Source: Erythroxylum novogranatense (lineage: Eukaryota > Streptophyta > Magnoliopsida > Malpighiales > Erythroxylaceae). Taken from it: 64,000 bases of DNA. A model generated the notes under the pieces. It was not told where the DNA came from and did not search any database. It worked only from the letters and a program-made list of their open reading frames with translations. Shown in pieces: positions 42,895-55,192 of this stretch; positions within the stretch are counted from its first letter, which is position 1; each line of letters starts with the position of its first letter. The stretch covers positions 50,732,063-50,796,062 of the forward strand of contig CM057233.1 of assembly GCA_029891385.1 (NCBI GenBank). Reading direction: 5' to 3'. The position numbers and the translations under genes are program-made.

Positions 42895-45800
42895 AGAGAT
42901 GCGTAATGTATCCGGGCACGATCAAACATAAGGTGTATGCATTTGAGTCGTGTCATTGCGCATCGTGGCAATCGATCCTAGTTTGAGTCGCACGGGTAGA
43001 AATCCTACGCAGGTGCGTGTCAAGTGATTAAGTGAGAGAAAAGTGAGATCGTGTTAGAGGGTGAACCCCGAAGTGTATAAGCAATTAGGATAGGAAAAGG
43101 AAAATGGATAAGGAGATTGATATTGTACTGTGGTTAGAATGGCTGTGTTGGCCTAGACTGATGAAGGAAAGAAGTGATATTAATGAATTCCCGAATTAAA
43201 ATGGCAATATTATGGTGACAGAAAAATGAATATATCTAGAATTTGGAAAGGTCCACTGGAGATAGGAGAAGCATACTGGTTATAGTAGTCTTAAGTGAGA
43301 TTAAAGGTCCGAGATGAGTAAGTAATTAGAGTTCTGACTGTTTATGTGAGGACATGGGAAACATTGGAACTGAGTAAAGTGTAGATGGTCTGATTAGGTA
43401 GATATTGATTCACTGTATTGGTGTTAGATATTAGTAGCTATCATAGATAGATGATGATAGCGAGATTGTAAGAAGATCAATAGTGTCTTCAGAACGGCTA
43501 TCGAGAACCGAAAGAACTGAAAAAGCAAGATGCCTAGTGCCTAGTAGAGTAAGAAAAAGTAGACTTGGTGAGATAAAAGTGTACAGATAAACTGAAATGA
43601 ATTGGGGAAACGGTTATGATTATGAGCGCCTAAGTGTGAGACTGAAATGGTTATGCGAATATTGTGCTTAGAGTTTGGAAACTAGTATCAAAGGATGGTA
43701 AGGGAAAAAGACAGACTGACAATTTTCTACTGATTGTGTATTGGGAAATTCTAGATTTGGTTGAAAAGATGTATATGGACACAGAAATGGTAACTGGATG
43801 GGTAAATAGATAGAGATACAATGGAGTTGTATCAACGATTTTGTCGTGTTTTGGGGGCTGTGAATGCCCTATTATAGATTGTTTGAGGATATTAAAGAAA
43901 TACGATGCAATAAGAAGATGATATTGTATAAGCCAAGTGGACATGACCTTAAAAGGTCAAGTTGACACATGAATGCTATGGGAATGAAACTAGGGAAATG
44001 AAAAAAAAATGAAACAATGATAGTGATATGAAAAGAGTTGTCACATTTAAGTCGATTTACTGTTGGGAGTACCTATTGGACAATAAAGTTGATCATGATT
44101 AATGAAATGTATGTGAAAGATACATGGAAATCATAGAGGAAATGATCAGTGAATGATTAAATACGTGCTTTTATGAGTGGCTATAAGTGTAAAGATTATA
44201 TTAGGTTAAAGTAAGACATAGGAGGACTGAATGTACCTTTATGAGAGGAAATGGGAAATGATTATGGCATCAGTTATTTATTTGAGAATTAGCATAAACG
44301 GAAAGGAGTCTTATGGAAGTCTGAATTGTATAGGTCACTAATTGGTTTCCGGATAAAATGCTGAGGTATAAATTACTGAATAAGTGTGAAAGAAAGTGTT
44401 TATGTGGCTGTCACAAGGAACCTTAGTGTAAGGAATGTTCTGATCTTTTAAATTATGGCATAAAATTGTTTTGATTGAGATAGTACGTATAGTGAAGGAT
44501 GATTGAAAAGTAATTAGGGATAATAATTGGTTGATGAGACTTTCGTGAACAGTATAAAGATGGTAACAAGACTAATGGTCAAACGGAAAGAAGTATGGAC
44601 AAAATTAAAAGTGAAATTGAGTCATATCTCATACTACTGAAGTTATCTGTATTATGTGTATGAAAATGTAAAGTATCCAAGAACATGAGTGAAATTTTAA
44701 TTTGAGATGATCCTATTACAATGTGAAGTGAAATACTCAAATGACGTGGAAATTGATGGAAGTCCAAGTACGGATGACTAGGTATTGGCATATGTTGATG
44801 TGAATGACAGGAAATCAATTGAAAAGAGAAAATGAGTAGAGACAAGAAGTCCTAAAGGAAAGCTAACAATGATGTGATGTAGTGATACCTTCATAAAGGG
44901 ATTGCAAATACACGAATTATGGACTCAATGAAAAAGTTAAAAGATGTATGGTAAAGTCAATGAGACCCAAATAGGGAATTATGCGAGGTAAGCAAATGGT
45001 AGTGACTATGATTATAGACGGAATGTGCTTGAAAGTGTTAAACAGTAAAAAGTAAAAAGAACTTTATGAATAATTGAGGAATTTGATACTGATGATAAGC
45101 ATATCCTTGGAGAGTGGGCAGTGTGTGATGAAATGAGACAATATGTTAAAACGGTATAAGAGAAATTGAATTGATTTTGATAAATGGTATTGTTTCTATG
45201 ATCGAAATTGTTTAAAGCCTTGGAGACCTTAGATTCCTATAAGGATACCTTGGGTTCATTCGAGGAAAAAGACGAGCATAATGACTACTATACCGACAAT
45301 TAAAATGAATGCATATTACGCCTACTAAATTCAAATAGTGAATAGATAATGTTGCAATGAACATATTACAGATATTGGGATTTCCAATGAATGTCAGGTA
45401 GGTTATGGCTAATTGTGAAGTATTTCTGGAAACTTGAGATACTGGATAAAGGTAAGGAATGGTTAAGAGTGCTGGAGTTAAAGTGGTGAGTCCTATAAGG
45501 AGTCTGAATATGCGAGTGAAATCGGAACAACAATATTGAATGATTCAAAGAAAAAGTATGGGTACCCGATAAAAAAGTGCTAGAACAAGAAAGTGAACAG
45601 TTAAAGCTAGACATTCTAGTAAGCATATGCGAAAAGTGAAATTGAATAACTATGGGTATAGAATGAAGTGATTATTGATTCAAGTGCTTATAGGTGTAAA
45701 TGTTCAATAGGAAAAATGCTTGATTATGATCGTGTTACAGAGTTCTGATTTTACTGTGGGGATATACTGCTACACCGCATAGGGCCTAATAGGAGTCAAA

Positions 45801-46536
45801 GACTATAATGGATTTGAGACTGTGATGGGTAAAGCAAAGGACAGGACTTAGGAAAACTGCATGGGTTAGCTGAAGTAGATCAGGATCGGACAAATGAACT
45901 AGAGTAAAGTGCATATCCGAATAAAGTGCGTTAACACTTTAGAGCGAGAAATTGTCTAAGGAGAGTTGAATTTGAACAGAGAGTCAATGGGATATAAAGC
46001 ATGACTGCATTAGGTAAAGTATCACCGGTTATAGTGAAATAGAGCTAAATGTCATTGTATTGATACCAAAGGAATGTGAATCGTCCCCACGAGATAAAGG
46101 AGGTTATCAGATGCGTATCACCTTGAAAAGATGTACTCCATGGAATACGACTTAGTCTCAGTATGTTATCGGGAGAAAAGATATTGACGGTATAGTGAGA
46201 AAAGGTATTGGATGGATAAACGTGATGATTAGTGAACAGGTTCTAAATAATGAATCGAGTCATAGCATTGGAACTAAAGGTAATGACTACTCTGAAAATG
46301 GCAAGTGAGATAGCTAAGAAAATGAGATCGCCAACTGATATCCTTGTTGAGTCCGTCTACTATACTGAGTGATAATGAGTTAGCCAAATTAGTAACTGAA
46401 CAACTGACTGAATATGGTTACTGTGACCTTTCAGAAAATGAATTATTGAGTGGAAAAGTGTATGGGACATATAGGAACATATGATTACGGGCATACTGAA
46501 CTGTTGATTGAGAATTTCGAGGACGAAATTTTTATT

Positions 46537-46549
46537 AGGAGGGGGGGAT
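46537..46549 (+). promoter_or_regulatory. Polypurine tract of element B
   Basis: AGGAGGGGGGGAT abuts the 3' LTR and follows the 'cgaggacgaaatt' motif. Confidence 0.9.
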
Positions 46550-48607
46550 TATAACATCCCACCCTCAATTGGAAGGGTGAAATAGTAAATTTGACATAGG
46601 ATGGAATAGATTTGGAGTGCATAGGACTGTTCATGCATAATAAGATTGGTCCATAGTCACAATTGTGCACAGGAACTTACTGTACATGCATACATGACAT
46701 TCCTGGTTTTCGTGCCTAAGACAATTTTATTAGGATTAGTGTGATTTTTGGGTTTGGAAAATTATTCGGAGTGCGCCATCGAGTGTTTTACATTTTTAGG
46801 GATTTATGGGAATTTTTTGGGGTTCTTGCCCGGATCGGAAAATTCCAATTGACTGACTGAATGAGCTATTTTGTACTGAAAAGGATTGCCTAATGGCATG
46901 AGATTAGTGGATAAATGATGATAGGGAATTATTTTAGTGCCATGATTAGAGATTAATTGGGATTAGTACTTAATTAACTAGGATTAGCTTGATTTTGTCT
47001 TTTTTCCCTTTCTAATGCCAAGTGTCCTCTTCATTAAAGAAATTTGTCTCCTTATATTCATCACCTACGACTTTTTTAACGATCAATTACTTGAGTCTCC
47101 CTTGTCATTTACGGCTATTCCTCTTAAGTGTATAAGTTTATCTTCTTGAAAGTTGAAAAAGGGTTATTTTAAAAGTGCAAAACTTCATCATCCAAAGGTG
47201 CCTTGTTCTCCTCTTTCGAATTTTCCTTTTACCTATCCCATATAAGAATTGTCTCCTTGGTTCCTTGCTTGCTCTTCTTCACACACAAACCAAGTTGAAG
47301 CTTTGAGTTTATGAGAACCTTTGGAATGCTTGTGAAGGCCGTAGGTGAGGTGTTAAGTTAGGAAGTTGTGGAGAAATAAAAAGACTTGGAGAATTGATAG
47401 CTTGAACTTGTTTAAGGCACAACTGGAGCGTCGATCGACCGACGTGACAAAGACTTTCCGACAATAGCTCAGAAGTAAGATGTGAGTAACCTAGTTGGTT
47501 ATCCCGATCTACGTGTTTACTGTGACTTGATTGCCCTACAGGGATTACGTGGATTATATATGGCTTTTATTGATTGTGAATTGGGCATTAGACAACTGTG
47601 TAATTGACCGTATATTCGGATCGACCCATGGACCGTGATATATTATATTGACTTCAATTGGGCATGTGCATTCACGCACAAATGCATTAAATCGTTAAAA
47701 AATTGTGAACCGAGATGCCATCGATCTCAACCGAGCCTAGAGCTCGACATATCAAACGAGCCTCGAGCTCGAGGGAGATAATTCCCCAGCACGCATCTAC
47801 ACCGAATATCGCTTATGCGCGCCGGTCACAATATCGTAATAAAACTAAAAAAGAGTCACATATGCATTGCATCATTCTTGGACCGAATATCCAAATGGAT
47901 AATTATTGTGGATTGTTTGACTTGATCAGATTGTAAATGGATGACTATCTTGTCTTTGATCGCTATATCGATCGTGGATCGTCTTATTATTCGTAATTAA
48001 ATATTGACTGTGACAATTGACCGTAATATGAACTATAAATATCGATCGTATTAGTAGTACTAAGATTGTCTTATTACTGTAATTTGTTATGTGATGCATG
48101 AATTGGGAGAACCATCGATGATGGTTTCTCATTGAGTTCGCAAACTCATCCAAAATTGCAATCTATTTTTCAGGATTTGAAGAGTACCCCCTTTCGACGC
48201 GGGAGTATGTCTACAGTAGGCAAGTGAAGGATAGAGGTCGGGATCAGTTCGTTTCTGCATTAGTGTCTTACCAAATTATGTTCCGCAATCAATGTATAAC
48301 AATGCTTTGTATTTAGACTAAACCCATTGTGGTGTTATTGTTTTTACACATTGACAATTGCATTATTGTTGCCTGACTGTAATGAGTGTTGATTGTTTGT
48401 AATAACTGGAAATAGTTTATTGTGCTCATAGGCTTAAATTACTTACTGTTTTTACCGTTGTTTTTACCGGGCCAATGTATGTTATATATAAAAAAAAGTA
48501 TACCAAGTTTTACCGACCGAGTGATGTAGTACGCCACCCTCGTGGGGCACGGACTCGGATATCACCAACGATATCGGGTTCGGGTCACTCAGGAGTGGGG
48601 TGTTACA
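46550..48607 (+). repeat. 3' LTR of element B
   Basis: 2058 bp. It begins TATAACATCC where the 5' LTR has TGTAACATCC, so the first dinucleotide has changed from TG to TA. The end GGGGTGTTACA is intact. TATA-like CATATAAG at 47239-47246. Dense small differences from the 5' LTR at 47335-48260. Confidence 0.92.
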
Positions 48608-48612
48608 CAACC
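48608..48612. repeat. Target site duplication CAACC, right copy of element B
   Basis: Matches 40806-40810. Confidence 0.93.
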
Positions 48613-49153
48613 CTTCAAGAAAAATAGCAAAGATGATGGTAAAGTTGAAAAGACTACTATCATATGCTACGAGTGTAATCAACCTGGACATTACAAGTCT
48701 GAATGTCCTACTCTAAAGAAGAAACCAAAGAAGAGTAAAGAAGGCAAGAAAAGCATAATGACAACTTGGGAAGATCTAGATTCATCAGAGTCAAATACAA
48801 ATTCCGAGTCATCTGAACATGCTAATATCTGCCTAGTAGCCGAGGAAGAAAGTGATGAGGAGGTAACTTTTGAATACGATAACTTGCATGAAGCCTATTC
48901 AGAATTATTAGAAGATTCTCATGCTATTCTGAAACAGTACAAACTGTTAAAGAAGAAGTATGTAGAAAATCTTAAACATACGAAAGAAATAGAGAGAGAA
49001 AATGCATGCTTAAAGAAACAACTAGAGGATAAAAAGAAAGTTGTAGATAGATCCGATGAGATAAATCAGTTAAAGCTTAGAATTAAAAGTCTTTCATCTG
49101 ATTTAGCTACATTCACTAAGAGTACAAAGAGAATGAATGAGATGCTAGGATAA
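48613..49153 (+). pseudogene. SIRE-like gag, C-terminal part with zinc knuckle
   Basis: Resumes the gag frame after element B. A complete CX2CX4HX4C knuckle (C-Y-E-C-N-Q-P-G-H-Y-K-S-E-C) lies near 48666-48708, followed by a Lys-rich linker, an acidic Ser/Glu stretch and a long heptad-type coiled coil (about 48880-49140). The frame ends at a stop at 49151-49153, where related elements read on into protease. The bases before 48613 that extend the open frame leftward belong to element B. Confidence 0.88.
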
Positions 49154-52100
49154 TGTAGACATCCGATCGATAAAACCGGATTAGGGTTTTCGGATAATAA
49201 GTCTCATTATAATAAGAAGCCTTTTTCTCAAAATAAAGGGAATTACCAAACACGTTTTCATCAACAATTTAAGAAAACGCATCAGAGAACTCATTATATG
49301 CATACTACTAACCATAAAGGACCCAGGAAAATATGGGTACCAAAGAGTAAAATAGTTTCTCCTACAAATATCCTTCCTTGGAAAATGCGACAAGCACCGT
49401 TGGTATTTAGACAGTGGCTGCTCGCGACACATGATGGGAAGAAGGTCTATGTTCCTAGATCTTCAGTATAAGAAGGGAGGATCGGTGACTTTCGGAGACA
49501 ACTAGTAGGGCAAGATAATTGGAATCGGTAAGATAGGTAAAGATTTCTTTGTATGCATAGATAATGTGCTGCTTGTTGATGGTCTGAAGCACAATTTGAT
49601 AAGTGTTAGTCAATTGTGTGATTCTGGTTTCATAGTCACGTTCAATCAAAGTCTTTGTGAAGTCAGAAAAAAAGATGGATCTATATTCTTTTCTGCCAAA
49701 AGAAGAAATAATCTTTATAAAATTGATTTAGAAGATTTTCAAGATCAAAATATTTCATGTTTTCTATCTTCTGAAGAAGAAAGACTAATCTGGCATAAAA
49801 AGCTAGGTCATGTCTCTTTTAAACACATTTCAAAGTTGGCAAAATTTGATTTGGTAAGAGGCTTACCAAATATGAGTTTTGACAAAGAATTTTTCTGTGA
49901 AATTTGTTTGAAAGGAAAACAAGTTAAAACATCGTTTTCTTCTAAAAATTTTGTAACATCTTCTAGACCTTTGGAGTTGTTACATATGGATTTATTTGGT
50001 CCAACTAGACAATAAGTCTTATGAAAGAAATATGGACTTGTTATTGTTAATGACTTTACTGGATTTTGTTGGATATTGTTTCTGTCACATAAAGATGAAT
50101 CTTTTAAGTATTTTAGGACCCTTTCCAAAAAGTTACAAATTGAAAAAGGAGTATCTTTAGCTAGTATCAGGAGTGATCATGGTGGAGAATTCGAGAATGA
50201 GAAGTTTAGGTTATTATGTGAGGAGAATGGAATTTCCCACAATTTCTCAGCCCTTAGAACCCCACAACAGAATGGAGTTGTTGAAAGGAAGAACAGGACG
50301 ATTCAAAAGATGGCAAAGACTATGTTGTGTGAAAAGAATCTTCCTAAGTACTTCTAGGCCGAAGCTGTGAATACAACATGTTATATTCAGAAGAAAATAC
50401 TGTTAAGACCCGTGTTGAAGAAAACTCCTTATGAGTTATGAAATGGAAGGAGACCTAATATATCTTACTTTCATCCATTCGGGTGCAAGTACTCTATTCT
50501 GAATACAAAGGAGTTGTTAGATAAGTTCGACTCAAAGACCTATTCAGGAATTTTTCTAGGCTACTCATCATTATCTAAGGCCTTTCGGGTATATAACTCT
50601 ATCTCAAAGACAGTTGAGGAAACCATCCATGTCAAGTTTGATGATCGTTCCCAACCCCACAAGGAAGATGACTTGGAGAGTGAAGATCCTTCAAAGAACT
50701 TGGATGATACAACAGAAACTCCATCATCAGGAACTCAAGTAGATAAGGTTGAGGATATTCCAGAAACTATAGGATTAAAGAGAGATTGGAAATATAGGAG
50801 TTCTCATCCAGAAGAGCTAATTATCGAAGAGACCTCAGAAGGAGTAAGGACAAGGTCCAAATTCAGAAGAGAAGCTAATGTGGCTTTCATCTCTGAAATA
50901 GAGCCTAAGAAGATTGGGGAATCTCTTCAGGACGAAGCTTGGATTTTAGCCATACAAGAGGAGCTGAATCAGTTTACTAGGAATAAAGTTTGGTCCTTAG
51001 TTCCAAAACCTTCAAAGAATCCATTATAGGAACCAGATGGGTCTTTAAGAATAAGTTAGACGAATCAGGAAGAGTGAGTCGGAATAAAGCTAGATTAGTA
51101 GCACAAGGCTATAATCAGCAAGAAGGGATAGACTACAATGAGACATATGCTCTAGTAGCAAGACTTGAAGCTATTAGGATATTGCTAGCATATGCTGTTT
51201 GTCATAACATAAAGCTTTTTCAGATGGACGTGAAGAGCGCTTTTCTGAATGGTTTTATAGACAAAGAGGTGTATGTGAAGCAACCTCCTGGCTTCGAGGA
51301 TGTTAAGAATCCAGAACATGTCTATAGACTTCATAAAGCTTTATACGGCTTGAAGCAAGCTCCTAGAGCTTGGTATGATCGTCTAAGTAATTTTCTCTTG
51401 GAGAATGGGTTTACTAGAGATCAAGTGGATAAAACGCTTTTCAGAAAGAATTATGAGAATGATTTTATCTTAGTACAAATTTATATTGATGATATCATAT
51501 TTGGTGCTACTTCAAAGAAGATATGTATAAGTTTTGAGAGTCTGATGAAAAATGAATTTGAAATGAGTATGATGGGTGAGTTAAAGTTCTTTCTTGGGTT
51601 GCAAGTTAAGCAAACCGAAGAGAAAATCTTTATCCATCAACAAAAGTATGTGAAAGAATTGTTGTGTAAATTTGATATGAATAATGTGAAGCCAATGGCA
51701 ACTCCGATGCATCCTTCGAACCTTTTGTCGAAAGATGAACTTGGTAAGAAGGTGGATCAAACCCTGTATAGAGGGATGATCGGGTCTTTATTGTATCTTA
51801 CAGCAAGTAGACCTGATATTCTGTTCAGTGTATGCTTGTGTGCAAGGTTTCAGGCCAATCCTAGAGAGTCTCATTTTATTGTTGTTAAAAGGATTATGAG
51901 ATATCTCGCATGTACTACTGATCTTTGCTTAATGTTTGAGAAAGGTAAAGATTTTAGGTTAATCGGATATTGCGATGCGGACTATGCCGGAGATAGAATT
52001 GAGAGGAAGAGCACTAGTGGAGGATGTCACTTTCTTGGCGCAAACCTAGTTTCCTGGTCAAGCAAGAGACAAAGCTTAATCACTATTTCAACTGCCGAAG

Positions 52101-52438
52101 CCGAGTACATGGCTGCCGCAAGCTGTTGTTCACAAACATTATGGATTAAATATCAACTGGAAGATTATTTAGCTCAAGAAGAGGAGATCCCAATCTATTG
52201 TGACAACACCAGTGCCATCAATTTGTCAAAGAATCAAATATAGAATTCGAGAGTAAAGCATATCGAAGTCAGACATCATTTCTTGAGAGATTATATCCAG
52301 AGGAAGGTGGTGCGACTACAGTTCATTGAAACAGAGTATCAATGGGCAGATATCTTCACTAAACCATTGAGTGAAGAACGGTTTAAGGAAATCGGACGGA
52401 ACCTTAACACGGTTATGTTAAATGACCAGTCAAGCTAA
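49154..52438 (+). pseudogene. SIRE-like pol: protease, integrase, reverse transcriptase, RNase H
   Basis: Protease W-Y-L-D-S-G-C-S-R-H at 49401 is followed by frame breaks to 49560. The GAG-pre-integrase block (W-H-K-K-L-G-H...C-E-I-C) lies at 49790-49910. The integrase triad is visible as D in H-M-D-L-F-G-P, D in R-S-D-H-G-G-E-F and E in V-V-E-R-K-N-R. Stops fall at about 50013, 50025, 50356 and 50438, two of them at Trp positions (TAG, TGA). A frameshift lies near 51020. Reverse transcriptase runs intact from 51030 (W-V-F-K-N-K) through Q-M-D-V-K-S-A-F-L-N-G and the catalytic Y-I-D-D-I (51483). RNase H shows D-A-D-Y-A-G and A-E-A-E-Y. One more stop at 52241 precedes V-K-H-I-E-V-R-H-H-F and A-D-I-F-T-K-P-L. 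Domain order and sequence are typical SIRE copia. Confidence 0.94.
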
Positions 52439-52703
52439 GAGATCGTCAAAGTTAACGGCGTCAGAAATAGTGGTTTACAGCTGGTAACTTCTCTCACAAG
52501 GAAGTTGTGGAGGGAAAATCTGATGGTCTTGAGGATCCCAATGATTCTAGAACCCACCAGACAAGACCCCTATAAGTAGTCTGAAATTAAAATCATTACG
52601 GTTACTCTAAAATATAGACGTTTCATCTCTCTCTCAAAAAACTCTTGAAATCAACTCTGCCTTTGAAGAATACTTTACCAGAGCCAATTTCAAATCAGAA
52701 GCA

Positions 52704-55021
52704 ATGGAGCCAGCTATGATGTTTGGAAGGCATGTGGACTTTGAATCCCTGAAGAAAGATGTTATGGATGTTGAATAGGAAATTGTAGAAGCTGGGTGGA
52801 GAAATTTTTTCGAGGTGCGGGAACCAGTGTATACAGATGAGGTATATGATTTTTGGAAGCATGCTCAACTGGTTGATAACACCATCGTCTCCACAGTAGA
52901 TGGAATAACTGTTATTGTGTCAAAGGAGTTAGTGGAGAAGGTGACTGAATGCTCTTCGATTGGAGAAACCCTATCAACCAAAGCCGGATGGATGTCCAAG
53001 GATAGTATGAAGGAAGAAGATGTCAGAAAACAGTTATATGGAGCTAATGACCTATAGGAGAGGAAGACTTCAAGTCTGGTCCCGAAGGCTAGGGTTCTTC
53101 ATGCGATTTTGTTTAATTGCATCTTACCAAGAGCCGGGTCAAGACAACTACCTTGGATGAGCGATGTCTATTCTATCTGCTAAATCGCCGACCAATAGAC
53201 CTACCATTTTTTATTTTTCATTATATGGTTAAAGGGATGAAGGATACCAACAGTTATCCTTACGGCATGCTACTCACCAGGATTTTTAGGGAATCCGGAG
53301 TCCTTCTTCACAGAGGAGTCAGAAGGATGGTATATGTCAAGAGTACCATTAACTCAGATACAATAAGAAGAATGGGCTTGAAGACTATGGTGAAAGTAGA
53401 AGCAAAGTCTACAAAGAAAGCTAGAACTGAGGGGGAGCGGTTATTGAAGAAGTCTCCCGCTACAATCTCTAAATCTTAAGTAAGTATGAGATTACCGATA
53501 GATGAAAGAAGAAAATTATCGGGTAGACCATTAATAAAACAGGCAAGTCCTCAAAGAGAAGTGAGCCCAGTTCGGAGGACAGAAGAAGGTGCGCAGAAAA
53601 GAAAAGGAGAGAATCTTTTGGGTGAAATTTCTAAAAAGGCAAGGAGATCACCTAGGATTCGTACTCTGCGATAACAGGAAGAGAAGAGAGCCAGAGAGCA
53701 GAGTCAGGTAGAAGGTTCTGGATCTCGCGTACCGAAGGGAACAAGATCTCTAGTCTCAATTTTACAAGAAGATTTAGCCAAATAGGCTAAAGAGACTGAG
53801 AAGAAGAGAAAGTCGGAGTCTGAGAAGGAAAAATCTCAAGTTCAGAAAACTCCGAGACTGACTGAAGCAGAAGGGAAGACTAAGGAGATTAGTCGAAAGA
53901 AGAATGTGTCCACTGCTGGGGAAGTTAATCAAAAGAAAGATACCTTCAATGCTGCTCAAAAGGAAAAGGAAATTGAGCATAGCAGAGTTCAGGATATTCC
54001 TATTGCTCAACAGGAGGAACCAGAGGAGCTAAGCCTGGTTCAGGAGAATCCTATTGAAGATCAACAAGAGGCAACAACATAATTAAACTTGGTTCAGGAA
54101 ACACAGGAGAAATCTAATAAACCTAATCTGATTGTATTCAACTATTCTAAAATTTTGAGAAGAGACAAGTTGAAGATCAGAATGGTTGAAGTTGTTCCTA
54201 AGAGGATAACTACAATCGCTATCTGTGATCAACCAAGGAGGAAGATAATGGCTATCGTACAACCTATTTCAATAAATAGTGACACATGGCATTTACTGAA
54301 TGAAGATGAAAAGACTTTCTATGATGTCTTGAGGGATGCTGCTACAAAGCCATACCCTACGAAAATGTCCAGTAAATCGTGTACTATTTACCCAATCATA
54401 GAGAAGACGGAAATAAAGGTTGTACCGGATATTCAGCCAAGATATCCTTTAGATTTGAATAAGGGGAAGTCGAAGCTATATCCTGAAGAAATCAGTGATG
54501 ATCTGTCCGCAGATCAAATTGAAGATGAAATGCGTCGAATTGATGCAGCATGCGCTTCAAAGGAGAATACTGACGGAGCTAGTTGTAGCTATACAGATAA
54601 GTATGAATACTGTCCAGTAGGGGGAAGACTGGTTACAGGGTCGTTTATTGAATACCTTGTTCAGACAGTCATGCGTATTAGGCCTTTATCTAATACACTA
54701 TCTATTGAAGCTAAAGCCATACCCCTGCAAGGAAGACAGTTGCTAATGCTACCTGCTCCCTATGATTTAGACCTTCCAGAGTCAAATCTATTTGTTCATC
54801 CACCCACATTTACGATTCGAAAAGATTACATTCCATCCTCGGACTCATATGCTACAACAATTGCGTTCACTGCACCCTCAGCAGATAATGATCAATCCTC
54901 CTCACCGTTTGACTCACAAGCTGAAATCAGCAAATTACGCGGAGAAGTTAACGAGATAAAGGAGACAATGAATGATTTGAAGAAGATGATGACAGAACTG
55001 ATGAAGAGTCATCGTCATTAA
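52704..55021 (+). pseudogene. Extra ORF downstream of pol (putative plant transposon protein domain plus coiled coil)
   Basis: Begins M-E-P-A-M-M at 52704 in sense orientation. The N-terminal part (52815-53340) has the blocks W-K-H-A-Q-L-V, G-I-T-V-I-V-S-K-E-L-V-E-K, A-R-V-L-H-A-I-L-F-N-C-I-L-P-R and S-Y-P-Y-G-M-L-L-T-R-I-F. They resemble the 'putative plant transposon protein' domain found in large plant retroelements. A Lys/Glu/Ser-rich low-complexity middle (53400-54090) and a C-terminal region (54089-55021, 310 open codons) ending in a Glu/Lys/Met coiled coil follow. There are in-frame stops at about 52776, 53055, 53672 and 53782 and a frameshift near 53170. Role unknown; SIRE elements often carry an env-like or extra ORF here, but no signal peptide or membrane span is visible. 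Confidence 0.78.
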
Positions 55022-55177
55022 TCATTTTTTATTATAACAAATAGGGGGAGAAGAGAATGAGCAGAGGAGAAGAGAATGAGCAGAAAAGAATCTCAAAGGG
55101 TGTGATTGAAGGAGACGAAGAAAAGAAAGGAAGAAGAGGAAAAAGATTTTCTTTTTATGTGTATAATTTGTTATCAT

Positions 55178-55192
55178 AAAAAAGGGGGAGAT
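55178..55192 (+). promoter_or_regulatory. Polypurine tract of SIRE-like element
   Basis: AAAAAAGGGGGAGAT directly before TGTTGAGTC of the 3' LTR. A second purine tract (TAGGGGGAGAAGAGAATGAG) occurs upstream near 55041. Confidence 0.9.

Larger units (their letters stand above)
42875..46549 (+). other. Internal region of element B, non-coding
   Basis: 3.7 kb of A/G-rich plus-strand sequence with frequent stops in all frames. Frames of up to 97 codons occur only on the minus strand (for example 43651-43944) and have Ser/Leu/His-rich compositions that reflect the purine bias. No zinc knuckle, DSG protease, YxDD or integrase signature was seen. Confidence 0.85.
40811..48607 (+). mobile_element. 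Element B: non-autonomous LTR retrotransposon (LARD-like) inserted in gag
   Basis: TG start (TGTAACATCCCACCC) and CA end (GGGGTGTTACA) with TSD CAACC. LTRs are 2064 and 2058 bp; the interior is 3675 bp. It has a primer binding site and a polypurine tract but no gag or pol motif on either strand. The motif 'gaatttcgaggacgaaatt' before the polypurine tract is shared with element A, pointing to the same gypsy-type parentage. Confidence 0.92.

Noticed and set aside
43651..45626. Ser/His/Leu-rich minus-strand frames inside element B
   Set aside because: They reflect the strong purine bias of the plus strand; no conserved domain and no consistent frame.
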